Source: Eonycteris spelaea (lineage: Eukaryota; Chordata; Mammalia; Chiroptera; Pteropodidae). Taken from it: 64,000 nt of DNA. The position numbers were made by a program, and so were the translations under genes. The notes beneath the pieces were generated by a model. It was given only the letters and a program-made list of their open reading frames with translations. It was not told the DNA's origin and made no database searches. This document shows positions 1 through 11,040 of the stretch, piece after piece. Where the stretch lies: the NCBI GenBank assembly GCA_003508835.1, contig PUFA01000084.1, positions 4,464,001-4,528,000 of the forward strand, given 5' to 3'. Within the stretch, counting starts at the first letter, position 1; every line of letters starts with the position of its first letter.

Positions 1-81
1 TATTTTTTTAGTGACAAAGTCACAGGTACTACTAGTACCACTATGGTTTGTTAGCTACATTTACTATGTAGGATTTATCTC

Positions 82-985
82 TGAAAGTTTGTTTCCCCCA
101 AAATTCATATGCTAAAACCCTCAACATCATGGTATTAGGAGGTGGGGCCTTTGAGAGGCAAATAAGCTTAGAAGAGTTAATGAGAGCAGAGACCCCATGA
201 TGGAATTAGTGCTCTTTTAACCCATTTCCAGTTTAGAAATAAAAAGTGCAGCTCACTGCCAACGTTAATTTAATTGTACATAAATGCTCTCTTTGAGGCT
301 GAAGTAAATCTGACTGGTTTTCAATGTTGAAAATAAAATATAAAAACTGTTCTTGGAGTTATTTCTAAACAGAACTTGTCTCTAATCCTAATGTAACAGA
401 AATGAATACATAAATCAGATTCACCAAAGGACTCTGGCTAAGAAATGTTGAGAACGATGTTAATATCACACGTAGGAATGCTACATTTTCTAGGATTTCA
501 CATTTTCAGTGATTGAGAATTACTATATTTTGTAAAAGAAAATACCACTACTGAAAACAGAATAGTTTAAATAGAATGGTGTCATTTGTTTCCAAAGACT
601 GTCGATATACTAAAGTGATGCAAAAATAATAAGAAACATGAGATATTTTGTGGCAAACTTTGGGGGTAAGATCAGGACTGTAATGCGTGAGTTATATTAG
701 GGTAAAGGCTGCAGCAGCAGCAAGTGCCAGCCTCAAGTTTTCTCTGGGTAAAGGGGAAATGAGTTAAAAAGATAAAGAGACATCAGCCCTTGCTCTCTCT
801 TTCTGCCATGTGGGCAGGTATGTCAAGAAGGAGGGCAATTGTAAGCCAGGAAGAGTGCCCTCATCAAGAACCGTACCTGCCATCACCTTGATCTTGACCT
901 TTCCAGCCTCCAAATCTATGAGAAATAAGTGTGTGATGTTTCAGTCACCCAGTCTATAGTATTTGGTTAAACAAGATGTGCAAGC
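82..985 (+). mobile_element. MaLR-type (MST/MLT1-like) LTR, split in two
   Basis: Two pieces, about 82..220 and 768..985, read as one solitary LTR of the mammalian MaLR class. The left piece holds the 'caaaattcatatg' start region and 'ggtattaggaggtggggcc'. The right piece holds the 'tctttctgccatgtgg' region, the 'ccttgatcttgac' and 'cagcctcca' stretch, and 'gtcacccagtctatagtat' near its end. The pieces join without loss when the TTAA-flanked insert between them is removed. The assignment to MaLR is by recalled consensus; the subfamily is uncertain. Confidence 0.6.
217..767. mobile_element. piggyBac-like non-autonomous DNA transposon (MITE)
   Basis: A 547-base insert in the LTR is bounded by TTAA at 217..220 and again at 764..767, the target duplication made by piggyBac transposases. 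The termini are inverted repeats: TTAACCCATTTCCAGTTTA at 217..235 against TTAACTCATTTCCCCTTTA read on the minus strand from 767 to 749, matching at 16 of 19 positions. Removing the insert with one TTAA restores a continuous LTR. The inside has no long reading frame, so it would have been moved by a transposase supplied elsewhere. The named family was not identified. Confidence 0.7.
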
Positions 986-1089
986 AGACTGAGACAGAAA
1001 GAAACTATGTTTTACATAATGTCTTCAGTAAAAATGAAAATATGTTTTATTTTCCATTCAAGTTTTCAAACCCCTTTGAATTCTATCCC

Positions 1090-1620
1090 AGATGGGTTCT
1101 AGTAGTTGAGTCTCTAAATACTACTGTTTATGTAATAAAGTCCAAACTCCTTAGTTAGGTATCCAGACTTTTTACAGATATCTTTAACACTTCTCAGCCT
1201 CCTCTGTGTACAAAATCGTGCATCCTCTTGCACTCTAATCTCCAGATGCATGACTTCCTGCCATTTCCAATCACATCAAGCTTGTTTGTACCTTTAGGCC
1301 TTCATAAGGGTTGTCTCTCTGGCTAGAATATCTTTCTCCTACTTCTTTGCCCAATAAACTTCCACATCACTTAAGACTAAACTTTTCTGACTGTTCCTCC
1401 TTCTCCAGGAAGCTCTCCTTATTCTCTGCACATTTTAAGTGCACGTCTCTGTGGTTCTCATAGCATTGCTTATTCCTGTACAGTGGTCATCACAACATCA
1501 CAACTACCCTGTTTCATGTTAGTACCCCTTAATTGTAAGGACTTTGTCTTATTTCCTGTGCTGTCTCCTGAGTCTAGAACAAGTGTTTAATAAATTCCTG
1601 TGAAATCAGTGATGTTGTGT
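1090..1620 (+). mobile_element. L2 LINE fragment (3' part)
   Basis: The stretch follows the L2 3' end: 'tccttctccaggaagctctcctt', a block on hospital-like 'atagcattgcttattcctg', then 'ttgtaaggactttgtcttatt' and finally 'gtctagaacaagtgtttaataaattcctgtgaa'-like sequence. The similarity is old and diverged. The 5' edge is uncertain. Confidence 0.6.
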
Positions 1621-2092
1621 TGAACCTATAGTAGCTTTTAGACTCCTGTGGAGCAGCCAGAAAACAAAGATTGAGCCTATACAAACAGGAGATGTAAGTC
1701 TATCCCAGTTTCCCTGGTAATGCTTTTAAAGTAGCAGGTGAGAACTTGAACTTAATAATATGCAATAGCTCCAACATAGTGCTCACAAGACTATTTGGAG
1801 GAAAGGCAATCAAAGGGGAGAAAGAAATCAATAACATGACTTTGCCTGTTCAGGACTACAATAAAGCCCCTTTCCAGGGCAGGCCTTGGGTACTAGCTAA
1901 TCATCTCTATTTTATGTGACATCTTGGCAAAGTGAACTCTTTCTAACTCCTGATTCCTCTGGAAAAGATCCAGGATAGACACAAGTGATCATTCATTCTA
2001 TGTTATAGCTATTTAGGTGAAGCTCCAGTGTTTTTGTTTTTACTTTATTTTCAACTTTTTATTTCTTATCTCATTTTCTACATCTTATCCAA

Positions 2093-2196
2093 TTATTATA
2101 TACATGTATATATATACATGTTAAATACATATCTACACACATGTGGATGTATATATACATATATGGCTCACATCACATATATATATATGTTTTTTC
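2093..2196. repeat. AT-rich TATATG/ACATGT simple repeat
   Basis: Alternating purine-pyrimidine sequence made of TATATA, ACATGT and ATATAT units with several short palindromes. The neighbouring 1620..2990 holds no recognisable gene; short reading frames there are AT-rich chance frames. Confidence 0.75.
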
Positions 2197-2989
2197 TTAC
2201 TCTAGGCAACAAAGCTATACTAATTTTTATTTCAATAAACACCCACTCTGTTGTAGCATAACAGTTATATACCCAGAGTAAATATTTAAAAATATTTGTT
2301 CAACATAGTTTGCTAATAGGAAAGGATTTGTGTTCATTAAGATGTATAATTACTTTCATACCATATGCTCTTCTGATATAAAATAAGGTTCGATTTTTGA
2401 AGGAGACACCTATGATTTCAAGATTAAATCACATCCAATATCCTGTTCTTCTAAACATGTGCTTTACAACTTCTACTCAGAGTTTGGGGATGGAGGAAGT
2501 CTCACCTGCATCACTGAAGCTCACCTGCAAACTCAGCTCTATGTTATGTTCCTCCTCTGTAAACATAATGGTATTGCATCTCAGCATTTTCAGTTTGTGC
2601 ATTAAATCTTAAAAATATTTGATCAATATGTGGAAGAAAATAAAACACTATGCATATTGGACAACAAAATACCATGTTTATGCCACAGATATTGTGAAAA
2701 TGTCCAGGGGCCAGGAAACCAGCGCCACGATGCAGGAGTTACTCATGTGTAGGGGTTATTGGAACTGGAGAAGCATGGATAGACTGATATGTCAGGAATC
2801 TTTCAAGTTGTACATGGCAGAAGTGCAATTTATATTAGTCGATGTAAAAAAAAAAAGTATTAAAACACACAACTGAAAAGTCCAAGAATAATATTTGCTT
2901 CAGGAATTGTTAGAATTAGAAGACCTACCAATGTTACTCTTTCTATTTCTGGGGCCGGCTCTTTTCATATAGTGAGCAAACAGCCATTA

Positions 2990-3320
2990 TCTGTGGCTTG
3001 CATTCACTTGTCTAGAAATCCTACCAGGAAGAAAATATTTTTTCCTGCTTGTTCTGGCAGAAAATCCCAGTGGAGGAACGTGGCTAAGTCACATGTTCAT
3101 GGTTAAGCCAATCACTTTAGCCAGGAGATGGGATAGTCTGATTGGCCAGGCCTGATTCTTGTATCTATCCTGTGTTGAGCATGAGAGGAAAAGATTTGGT
3201 CAGCTCTACTCAGGCTTAATGGAATAGATTTAACAGAAGTTGTCTCTTACTAGAGAAATGCAAAAAGATTCTGGGAGAACAATGGATGTCTATTACTAAG
3301 TAACATAACAGGACAGTGCC
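2990..3320. other. Probable ancient mammalian repeat, class unknown
   Basis: The block around 'agccaatcactttagccagg' and 'gtctgattggccaggcctg' resembles a medium-copy mammalian repeat that I recall but cannot name. No coding frame is present. Treat as tentative. Confidence 0.3.
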
Positions 3321-3439
3321 CCGTAGATGAATGCAATAGTTTGGAGGAAACAGTTTTTAAAGTGAGGTCAAAAGGCGTGTGCCAAATTCAAGGAGCAATG
3401 AAAAGACTTAGAGTAAAATTTGTGGTTGCAATTTTGAGA

Positions 3440-3800
3440 GAGATTCATTCATTTGACATTTATTGAGATCCTGCTCAGTGCCAGGTAGTATCTTAAGAGT
3501 TGAAGACAGAAACAAAACAGGGAAAGTTCTTGCATTTATGAAGCATACATTCTAGTGATGGAAGACAAGTAAATAAAGTAATTGAGTAAAAAATATATAG
3601 TATTTTAAATGGAGATAACACTAATTTCTACTTGAACTATGATAGAAAATATTGAGTGAGCTAGTCATGAGAAGCTTCGATGAATAGGTGCTATTTGATA
3701 AAAGACCTAAAAGAGCCATGCGCATACCTGGAGGACATGTATTCCAAGCAGAGGAAACAAGTGCAAAGGGAGAAATGAAGTCATGCAGATCCACTTCTGG
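3440..3800 (-). mobile_element. L2 LINE fragment
   Basis: Reverse complement of the L2 3' end: 'cattcatttgacatttattgag', 'gtgccaggtagtatcttaag', 'tacattctagtgatggaaga', then 'gaggacatgtattccaagca' and 'gaggaaacaagtgcaaagg'. The two short antiparallel reading frames over 3621..3903 are chance frames in this repeat. Confidence 0.65.
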
Positions 3801-4079
3801 AAAATCAGAAGTGAGGCAAGCAGGGACTATGAGGAGGCCTTTGTTGCTTGAACCTCTCAGCCACCATTTAGTGACTGAACCAAAACTTGTCAGATTCATT
3901 TGACCATTGGTGCCTCAAGTTCATCGCTGGCTATATATGTAAGACGGCTGAGTTAGCAAGGAAATACTTCTCTCTCTTCTTGGATAAGAGGTTTGAGTTG
4001 CAATTTGGCATTCCTGTGGGAAGTTTGCAAAGCCAAAGGAAGGGGAAAGGAGGTAGAGATTGACAGACAAGAATCGAAT

Positions 4080-4290
4080 CCCATTCATTTATTCATTCAT
4101 GCATGCATTCATGAAACATTTATTTACTATCAGCCTATTGTCTTCAGGCACTCAGGTAACCAGAGTACAAAACTAAGCAGGACAAAATCCTACACCTAAG
4201 CAGTTTACCATCAAGCAGGAGTCGTCTACAGAGATAGATAGGGTGAGCGAAGTCAGGGAGAGGAAGGCTGCCGGGAGTGCAGAAAGTCGG
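4080..4290 (-). mobile_element. L2 LINE fragment
   Basis: Starts with the reverse-complement L2 terminus 'cattcatttattcattcatg', followed by 'gaaacatttatttactatc' and diverged L2 sequence. The right edge fades out near 4290. The following 4290..4600 is unique-looking with no gene seen. Confidence 0.5.
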
Positions 4291-4616
4291 GGAAGGTGGC
4301 ACTGCAGAGCACTATTGGTGACCTTCCGAGCTAAGGCAGAGGCTGCAGTCTCCTCCCCAGGTGGAGGTGATAGAGCCTTCAGTGACTCTTGCCTGTAGAA
4401 GTCAAGGCACAGGTGCTGCCACTCTGCGTTCCCCTCGTCTTAATGAACATTCCAAGGTCTCTTTGCTTTTTCTTTCCTCTACTTACTAAAGAAAGAAGGG
4501 GGAATGAACACAACAGGTAGAGAAACAAAGAAAGACAGACACGAATGCTCCTCCTATTATTTCAACTTGTGTCTCTTTTCTAAACATGGTAGAAGAGAAA
4601 TTTTTTAAAAGCATAA

Positions 4617-4756
4617 ATATATGATTACAGAAGGAGATTTGACTTTGGGTGGTGAACACACAATGCCATATACAAATGATGTATCATAGAATTGTACCCT
4701 TTAAACCTATATAATTTTATTAACCCATGTCACCTCAATAACTTTACTAAAAAATA
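4617..4756 (+). mobile_element. Short 5'-truncated L1 3' end with target duplication
   Basis: About 140 bases of L1 3' terminal sequence ('ggtggtgaacacacaatgc', 'attttattaacccatgtcac') end in an A-rich tail. The flanks share AAAAGCATAA at 4607..4616 and 4757..4766, a target site duplication typical of L1-mediated insertion. The tail type is the one I associate with bats. Bases 4770..8230 beyond it carry no recognisable gene. Confidence 0.65.
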
Positions 4757-6312
4757 AAAAGCATAATTCTTCCTCCCATGCTTTAGAAAAATTACAAGAG
4801 AGAGAAATAACTTTTTTTTTTTTTACTTTTATGTATAAAATGAAATAGATCTACAGTTTAAACATAAACTTGCACTCAGGGTGAGTTAATAAATAAACAC
4901 ATAGTTCCCACAACACTTATAATAGTTCCAGTTTATAAGAGAGCCTAATTGATCAGCCATTTCATGAACATGAATTTTGAAGTGACAATGAGTTTTATGA
5001 CCATACTCTTCTCAGACAAATGTAGCTGTGAGGAGTATGAAAACCCACAAAGCATTGCAAACTGGTGGTTTGTTTTGGCAGGCTAGTGTTATTCTTGTTT
5101 ATTTTTTAATTTATTGTCAAAGTATTTAAGTAGTCATGAATTCTTCAGTTCCCCACAACCCCATCAGCTTGGAACCAGGCAATGCAGTCTATATCCAGCT
5201 GTGTTATAGTCTATACCTTCTTCTAGAAAACAAAGAAACTTCTTAAATACTTCCTATTAACTTTCTAGGAATATTAGACATTTAATTCCCAACTCCTTAT
5301 GGGCCAGCCCACTCTCAGGCTTACGTCCCTGGGTATCACTAGGACCTCAAGTAATCACAAATGCCTAATAGTCATCAGAAAATGCTGGTCTAGAAAACAA
5401 CGATCCTAGCATTCCCTCTGGGAGCCTCGGTGTCAGGATCAGGAGGAGGTGAGTGAGGCACTTGTCTCAAGTGCGAAATTTTATTACATCAAACAAAACT
5501 GGTTAGTGAAATAAATAGCATTTTAATGCAATATTTTAAAAATCAAACTTAATGCAAAAATATCTGTGATAAATCAAATATGAAGATGTCAAATAAAGAC
5601 AGGTTGCTGTTTGTTTGTTTTACAACCCTGGATAATTGCACAATGGTATCAGTCCTCTCTGATCTGCACTCAGCGTCCTGGCCCAGCAAGGCAACGCAGG
5701 CCATGACCACCAGCAGGAGGGTTTGTTAAGGGCTCACACCCAGTTGGGCAACATGGGGCTTTCTATGTAGAGCTTTTATTAACCTCCCCACTTGTTTCAA
5801 AATATGGGATAATATTTTAATAAGTGTATATAGAATTACACATTTTCCCTCTTGTCTCAGGCTTCAGTAAGGCTCTGGGAAGCAATGAGAACCATGAATT
5901 TTAAAGTCCTCTGTCTCTAATTTGGCAATCTATATAAAAATGTCTGTAATATGTAAAACAGTTTACAAAATAATATGTACAGCATGAGTCTGCTCATGTC
6001 TTAAATTTATATATCTATAGAAACATATGGTATAGATAAATAGATAAGTGGGTGATATATTGAAAGGCAATAAGTAGACAGACAATGTAAACTACATCTC
6101 TAAAGTGTTAAAATACTCCATTCTGGGTGGTAAACTGTGGATTATTTTATTTTCTTTTTTCTTATATTTTCTACCCTTCTTTAATGAAACAGTATTATTT
6201 GGATGATTAAATTATTTTAAGATTCTTATGACAATCCCATGTGCTTTCATTCCTTGATTATATTTGATGTGATGTTAACAGAAAACTTTTGGGGGGAGGG
6301 TATGGAGGTATC

Positions 6313-6340
6313 TCACTAAGCAAGGTACTAAGCAAGGTAC
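6313..6340. repeat. Small tandem duplication
   Basis: The unit 'actaagcaaggt' occurs twice in succession. It is a local duplication with no evident function. Confidence 0.7.
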
Positions 6341-8236
6341 CATCCATGACACTAAACATACTGTAATTACCAACAATGACACATACCTGTAAAAGAAAAC
6401 CCGGTAACCAATCTGCTAGAATATGTACATTAAAAATGTCATTGCCACTTTAGTAGAATTCTCTAAGAACATTTAATGACTCATCATTCTCATAGCTATA
6501 ACCTTGTCTTCATTTTCAACAACTGTGAATTTCTTTCTAGGAAGTAAGGACAAAATTGCAATTACATAGGAGTAAATACATGACTTAAAAAGGTGGTGAG
6601 TGTAGATGCAGGCCTTGCCTACATGATAGAGAAGCATGAGTTTTAATCTCTTAGGGAAAAAGTTAAGTGAGGTTTTTTTGTTTTTTTTTTTTTGGAAATA
6701 AAAAAAGCTCATATTTCTAATGCTCATTAGCTGACATTTAGCTGAAAGGGTCACCAATCATTAAACTAATTTTATAGCCAGCATAGCAGAGACTGTGTTT
6801 CCATGACAACAGACAATATATGGGAAGGTTAAAAAAAAAGTTAATGGAATTTGTGGTGATCTTAATAACGCTTTATGGAAATCATTCATTAATCTGATTT
6901 TCCTATTGCTCAGGCTTCTGTGCCAGCTGCAGAAATGGCTTTCCTGGAACAAGCTGATGTTGGGAATAATGCATTTTTGAGAGCTCTAAAGTATCTTTTC
7001 CTTAGGGAATTTGAAACAGAGCCTTGGTAATCCCTCCTTCTTTTATGAGCTGATATGGGCAGGGACAACTGTGAAAGACCCTGAGATAACCTCAAACTGA
7101 CCAAGGAAAGAAAAGGTTTGGTCAGAGCTGTAGGCACAAATGTATCCTTACTTTCTTCTGGAATCCACATCACTAGGTCTACTCATGAATTAGATGTTAT
7201 ATTAAAAAAAGAGAGAAATCAGGCTGCTTTCTAGATTTCTGAATTAAGCTACTGGATAGCTGATGGTGGAAAAGACTGAAGAATGAGCAAAATGTAAATA
7301 GAGTGATGGATTCTATTTCAGAAATCCCTTTATCTTCAAAGACACTCAAATTGTATTACATTATGACTGAACATTTTAGACCCAAATAATACAGCTCAAT
7401 CAAAAGACTACTTCATGCAGACATGGGCATAGTTTTCTGTCAATGGGATATCGGATTTGGTGCCCAGAATATGATCTTATTACCACCACTTGAAAGAATC
7501 ACTTGTCAGAGTTGTGACCTTTTTTTTTTTTTTACTGTTCTCAACCTAGTTTTTTAAAAACTAAACCAGATATAGATGTTTTAGATTCAAAAAATTACGT
7601 TGCTTTCTGAACAGATTTCGATTCTATTAGTTTTTGTATCTTGAATAATGTTTCCCAGTATCACCGGACTTTGTGCTTATTGTATACAAGTTTGAATCAT
7701 ATTGCTTTGTATCAAGGTGAGGGCTGTAATTTTTCTTTGTACATCTTTTAAGATTATTATGAGCCTCCTTGACATGTCTTCCCCCACCTTTAAAATTCTA
7801 TTTGGGAGCCAAGACTTTATAAAACAAATAAAATTAATATTCATAAGTATAAAACAAAATCCCAACTCTGACAAAACTAGTAAGACCACTAAATAATGCC
7901 TATTAATATCGACTTAAAAGATCATATGCTATTATTTTCAGTATGACTATGGACTCAGTGGAAATTTAAAATTATATTTTAAAGAACTAGAACTGTTTCA
8001 AGTTACAGGAATTTTGCATTGAAATGTAGATTTGGGGAGGAAATTAAGGCATTTATCTTCCCCCAAAAAACTTAGAAGTAAATAGAATTCCTAAAGCAAT
8101 ATACTGCCAATGTGGCTCCAATCCATGATGACTTCTAAAACTTTGCTGATGAGACCCTAATGAGATCAAGATTGAGTCTCAGATACTTGTTCGAAATCTT
8201 CTTTGGAAATCACACCAAGTCAGGATGAATTCAAAA

Positions 8237-8637
8237 CTTTTTTTTTAAAAAATTATTGGGGTCACATTGGTTAATAAAATTATATAGGTTTCAGCCATAC
8301 AATTCAATAAGAGATGTCATCTGTATATTGCATTCTGTGTTCACCATCCAAAGTCAAATCTCCTTCCATAGCCATATGTTTGACCCTCTTTACCCTTATC
8401 CACCACTCTCTATTCCCCCTTTTCCTCTGGCAACCACTAAACTGTTGTCTATATCTATGAGTTTTTGTTTTCCTGTTCATTTGTTGCTTTTAGGTTTACA
8501 TTCCACATATAAGTGATATCATGTGATTTTCAACTTTTTCCGTCTGATTTATTTTGCTTAGCATGATAACCTCAAGATCCATTCATGTTGTCTCAAATTT
8601 CAGTATTTTATCTTTTCTTATAACTGAATAATATTCC

Positions 8638-8686
<49 letters not shown>

Positions 8687-8898
8687 CACGTCTTCTTTAT
8701 CTAATCATCTATCGAAGGACACTCTGTTTCCATATCTTGGTCACTGTGAATAATGCTGCAATGAATGGGGTGCATAGATCTTTATGGATAAACATTTTCA
8801 AATTTTGGGGTAGATATCCAGAAGAGGGATTTCTGGGTCATATGATAATCTATTCTTAATTTTTTGAGGAACCTCCATACTGTCTTCTATAGCATCTA
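8237..8898 (-). mobile_element. 5'-truncated L1, minus orientation
   Basis: Read on the minus strand this is the end of L1 ORF2 and its 3' tail, with the poly(A) end at the T-run near 8240. Recognisable reverse-complement blocks include 'gcttagcatgataacctcaag', 'aataatgctgcaatgaatgg' and 'gaggaacctccatactgtc'. TCAAAACT occurs just outside both ends (8229..8236 and 8899..8906) and is a candidate target duplication. A microsatellite interrupts it at 8641. No intact frame remains. Confidence 0.75.
8641..8684. repeat. (GT)22 microsatellite
   Basis: Twenty-two uninterrupted GT dinucleotides lie inside the minus-strand L1, where the element normally has a short TATATATG-like tract. It probably expanded from that seed. 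Likely polymorphic. Confidence 0.95.
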
Positions 8899-9757
8899 TC
8901 AAAACTCTTAAATTATTTTATCATGCTATTGATGCTTTCTGACCTTTTTTTCTTTATGATTGCTTCTCAATGAAAATCTCACTTAGTGTTAGTGACAAGG
9001 AATGATCCCTTGATCTAGGGAGGACTGTTCCTTCAGGTGATATCAGCTTCCTTCAAAGTATTAACTAGGCACTGGCTCCACAGAGAGCTGAGCGGAGTTA
9101 CCAGAGTATAGGTTGTATTTCCTAAGATCACTTTTTTTCATAATCTTCATTATTTTGAAGGTTACGAAACACTTTTTTCTTCATTGCTAGGGAATTCTAT
9201 GTTCAAACAAGTGTAGGAAGCTCTAGAGAGTTCATTGGCAAAGTTTGTCTATGAGAGGAGACTCAGGGTCAGGCAGTGTATGACTTGTTAGGAATGTGCA
9301 CCAGGGTTGATTTAGGATATATAGAGGGAATAAAAGAACAGTATTAGATACTTCAAGAATTAAGGACATTGCTGTTCCTCATGGAAACTGTTTACCTTCT
9401 AATACAGGGTACTTAGAAAACAGGAACTTGAAGGAAATTTGAAAAGGCTGAATATGCTAAAAGAATGCCAATTCTTTATATACTATCATCATCAGCAGGA
9501 ACCTTGATTATAACTAATCAAGAATCTGACAGCTGCCTTGTGTGGGGATAAATCCAACAGAAGTTAATAAGCAGAAAAAGATGAATGAACTGTGTCAGTA
9601 TTTGAGTTAAAATAAATCATTTAAACAAAAGCCTGGGGGGTTCTAGGAATTAAGTTTGTCTCTATAATGTTTAATTTAGAATAACCTTCCACTGGTTACT
9701 TCTCCTGAGAGATAAAAATACTCTGAGGTGACTTTAGAGTATAGGTCTTAGTGTCTG

Positions 9758-10168
9758 CTATGGGTTGAATTGTGCTCCTCCTCCTGACGTCTGTAAGTGG
9801 AAATCCTAACCCCCAGCACCTCTGAGTATGACCTTATTTGGAGATGGGGTCTTGACAGAGGTAATAAAGTTAAGGTGAGGTCACTAGGGTCAGCCCTGAT
9901 CAAATGTGACTGGTGTCCTCACAAAAAAGGGGAATTTAGACCTAGAAATAACCATAGGCAAAGAAGAGACATAGAAAGATGGCCATTTATATGTGGAAGA
10001 GAGAAGCCTGATATAGACCCTACCCTCACAGCCCTCAGAAGGAGCCAACACTGCCAACATTTTAATTTCAGACTTCACGCTTCCAGAACTGTGAGAAAGT
10101 ATGTTTCTATTGTTTAAGCCATCCAGTCTTGGTACGTTGTTACAGAAGCCTAGCAAACCAGTACATAC
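9758..10168 (+). mobile_element. MaLR-type LTR, nearly complete
   Basis: A solitary LTR-like repeat: 'gggttgaattgtgctcctc' at the start, 'aatcctaacccccagcacc', 'atttggagatggggtcttg', 'actggtgtcctcac', 'cttccagaactgtgagaaag', 'gtttaagccatccagtcttg', and 'agcaaaccagtac' at the end. The overlapping 106-codon frame is a chance frame within it. Its end lies about 180 bases beyond the inferred GAP43 poly(A) site. Subfamily not certain. Confidence 0.6.
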
Positions 10169-10371
10169 AGCCCTCAACAATCCCAGCCAAGACTGGAGCC
10201 AATGGTCCTGACCGGAGCCTTAGGCTTCATCCATCTTTTCTTTATCAGGGTTGTTGGTGTCAGACTGTGAGGCCTAAGGGAAAATAAAACATAAGACCCC
10301 AATGTGTCAAACCAACTAATGATATGGTAGAACAGAAACACAGAGCCACTGGAGTTTGATTACTCTCATGA

Positions 10372-10377
10372 TTTATT
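10372..10377 (-). promoter_or_regulatory. Distal poly(A) signal of GAP43
   Basis: AATAAA on the minus strand, in the sense context 'attaataaatcatg'. It is the last canonical signal before intergenic sequence and probably sets the main transcript end. Confidence 0.65.
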
Positions 10378-10436
10378 AATATTCAGATTGAAAAAGGAGC
10401 CTTAGAGCCGCAAGTTACGCTAATTGGCACATTTGC

Positions 10437-10446
10437 TTTATTTATT
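10437..10446 (-). promoter_or_regulatory. Proximal overlapping poly(A) signals of GAP43
   Basis: The minus strand reads AATAAATAAA, two overlapping canonical hexamers 65 bases before the distal signal. Use of this site would shorten the 3'UTR slightly. Confidence 0.55.
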
Positions 10447-10690
10447 TTCAAAACAAACGGAGTTTTTAATTTTTTTCCTTTTTGTTCATTCCATCACATT
10501 GAAAAGGAGAAAAAGAAAAACAGTTTTGAATTCATTCGATATTTTGGACTCCTCAGATGAACGGAACATTGCACACACACTTGGAACAGAGAGAGAGAGA
10601 GAGGAAAGTGGACTCCCACAGGGCCACACGCACCAGATCAAAAAACTTGGATACAGTGCAAGAATTTCCCAAAATGATTGGTTCATCATT

Positions 10691-10731
10691 ACCAAAAACT
10701 CGCCATAACAACACCAAGAAACAAAAAATGT
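10691..10731 (-). promoter_or_regulatory. U-rich 3'UTR element, candidate HuD/ELAVL site
   Basis: On the sense (minus) strand this is a U-rich run with 'attttttgtttcttgg' and 'gttgttatgg'. GAP43 mRNA is known to be stabilised by the neuronal protein HuD (ELAVL4) through a U-rich 3'UTR element. Placing that element here is inference from composition and position. Confidence 0.5.
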
Positions 10732-10951
10732 TTAAGCCACACTGTTTGACTTGGGATCTTTCCTGCTTTTTTTTTTTTTTTTAAACTGTTTGCCACACAG
10801 AGAGAAAGAGGGCTAGTAGGTGGGAGAGGACGGACTCACAGACGTGAGCAGGACAGGAGGGGCAACTTCAGAGTGGAGCTGAGAAGAGGGTGGGGAGAGA
10901 CAGGGCCCAGGAGAGGGGAGGGTGGGGACGTGAAAAGCCATTTCTTAGAGT

Positions 10952-11040
10952 TCAGGCATGTTCTTGGTCCGCCTCGCGTTCTTCTCCTTTACCCTCGTCC
11001 TGCCGGGCACTTTCCTTGGGTTTGGTTTCATCTACAGCTT
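10952..11040 (-). CDS. GAP43: GAP43 (neuromodulin), coding part of exon 3
   Basis: This last coding exon gives the C-terminal tail. The minus-strand acceptor is 'tttcttcttcag' directly before 11040. The first two bases complete a glutamate codon begun by the G at the end of exon 2, and reading continues [16 protein letters not shown], then [12 protein letters not shown] and a TGA stop at 10952..10954. This is the conserved hydrophilic acidic C-terminus of neuromodulin. The frame agrees exactly with the exon 2 donor phase, which supports a functional gene. The human tail has E-E-E-P where this one has G-E-E-R, from memory of the human protein. The exon also carries the 3'UTR. It is too short and spliced to appear as a stand-alone frame; the plus-strand frames overlapping it are shadows. 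Confidence 0.95.

Larger units (their letters stand above)
10350..10951 (-). other. GAP43: GAP43 3'UTR
   Basis: The minus-strand sequence after the GAP43 stop codon matches my recollection of the mammalian GAP43 3'UTR from the stop through to the end region 'taataaatcatgagagtaa'. It contains a long A-run on the sense strand (T-run 10764..10782), a U-rich stretch at 10691..10731, and poly(A) signals at 10437..10446 and 10372..10377. The 3' end at about 10350 is inferred as 15 to 30 bases past the last signal. The several short frames on both strands here are not genes. Confidence 0.8.

Noticed and set aside
9797..10117. 106-codon frame
   Set aside because: Lies entirely inside a MaLR-type LTR.
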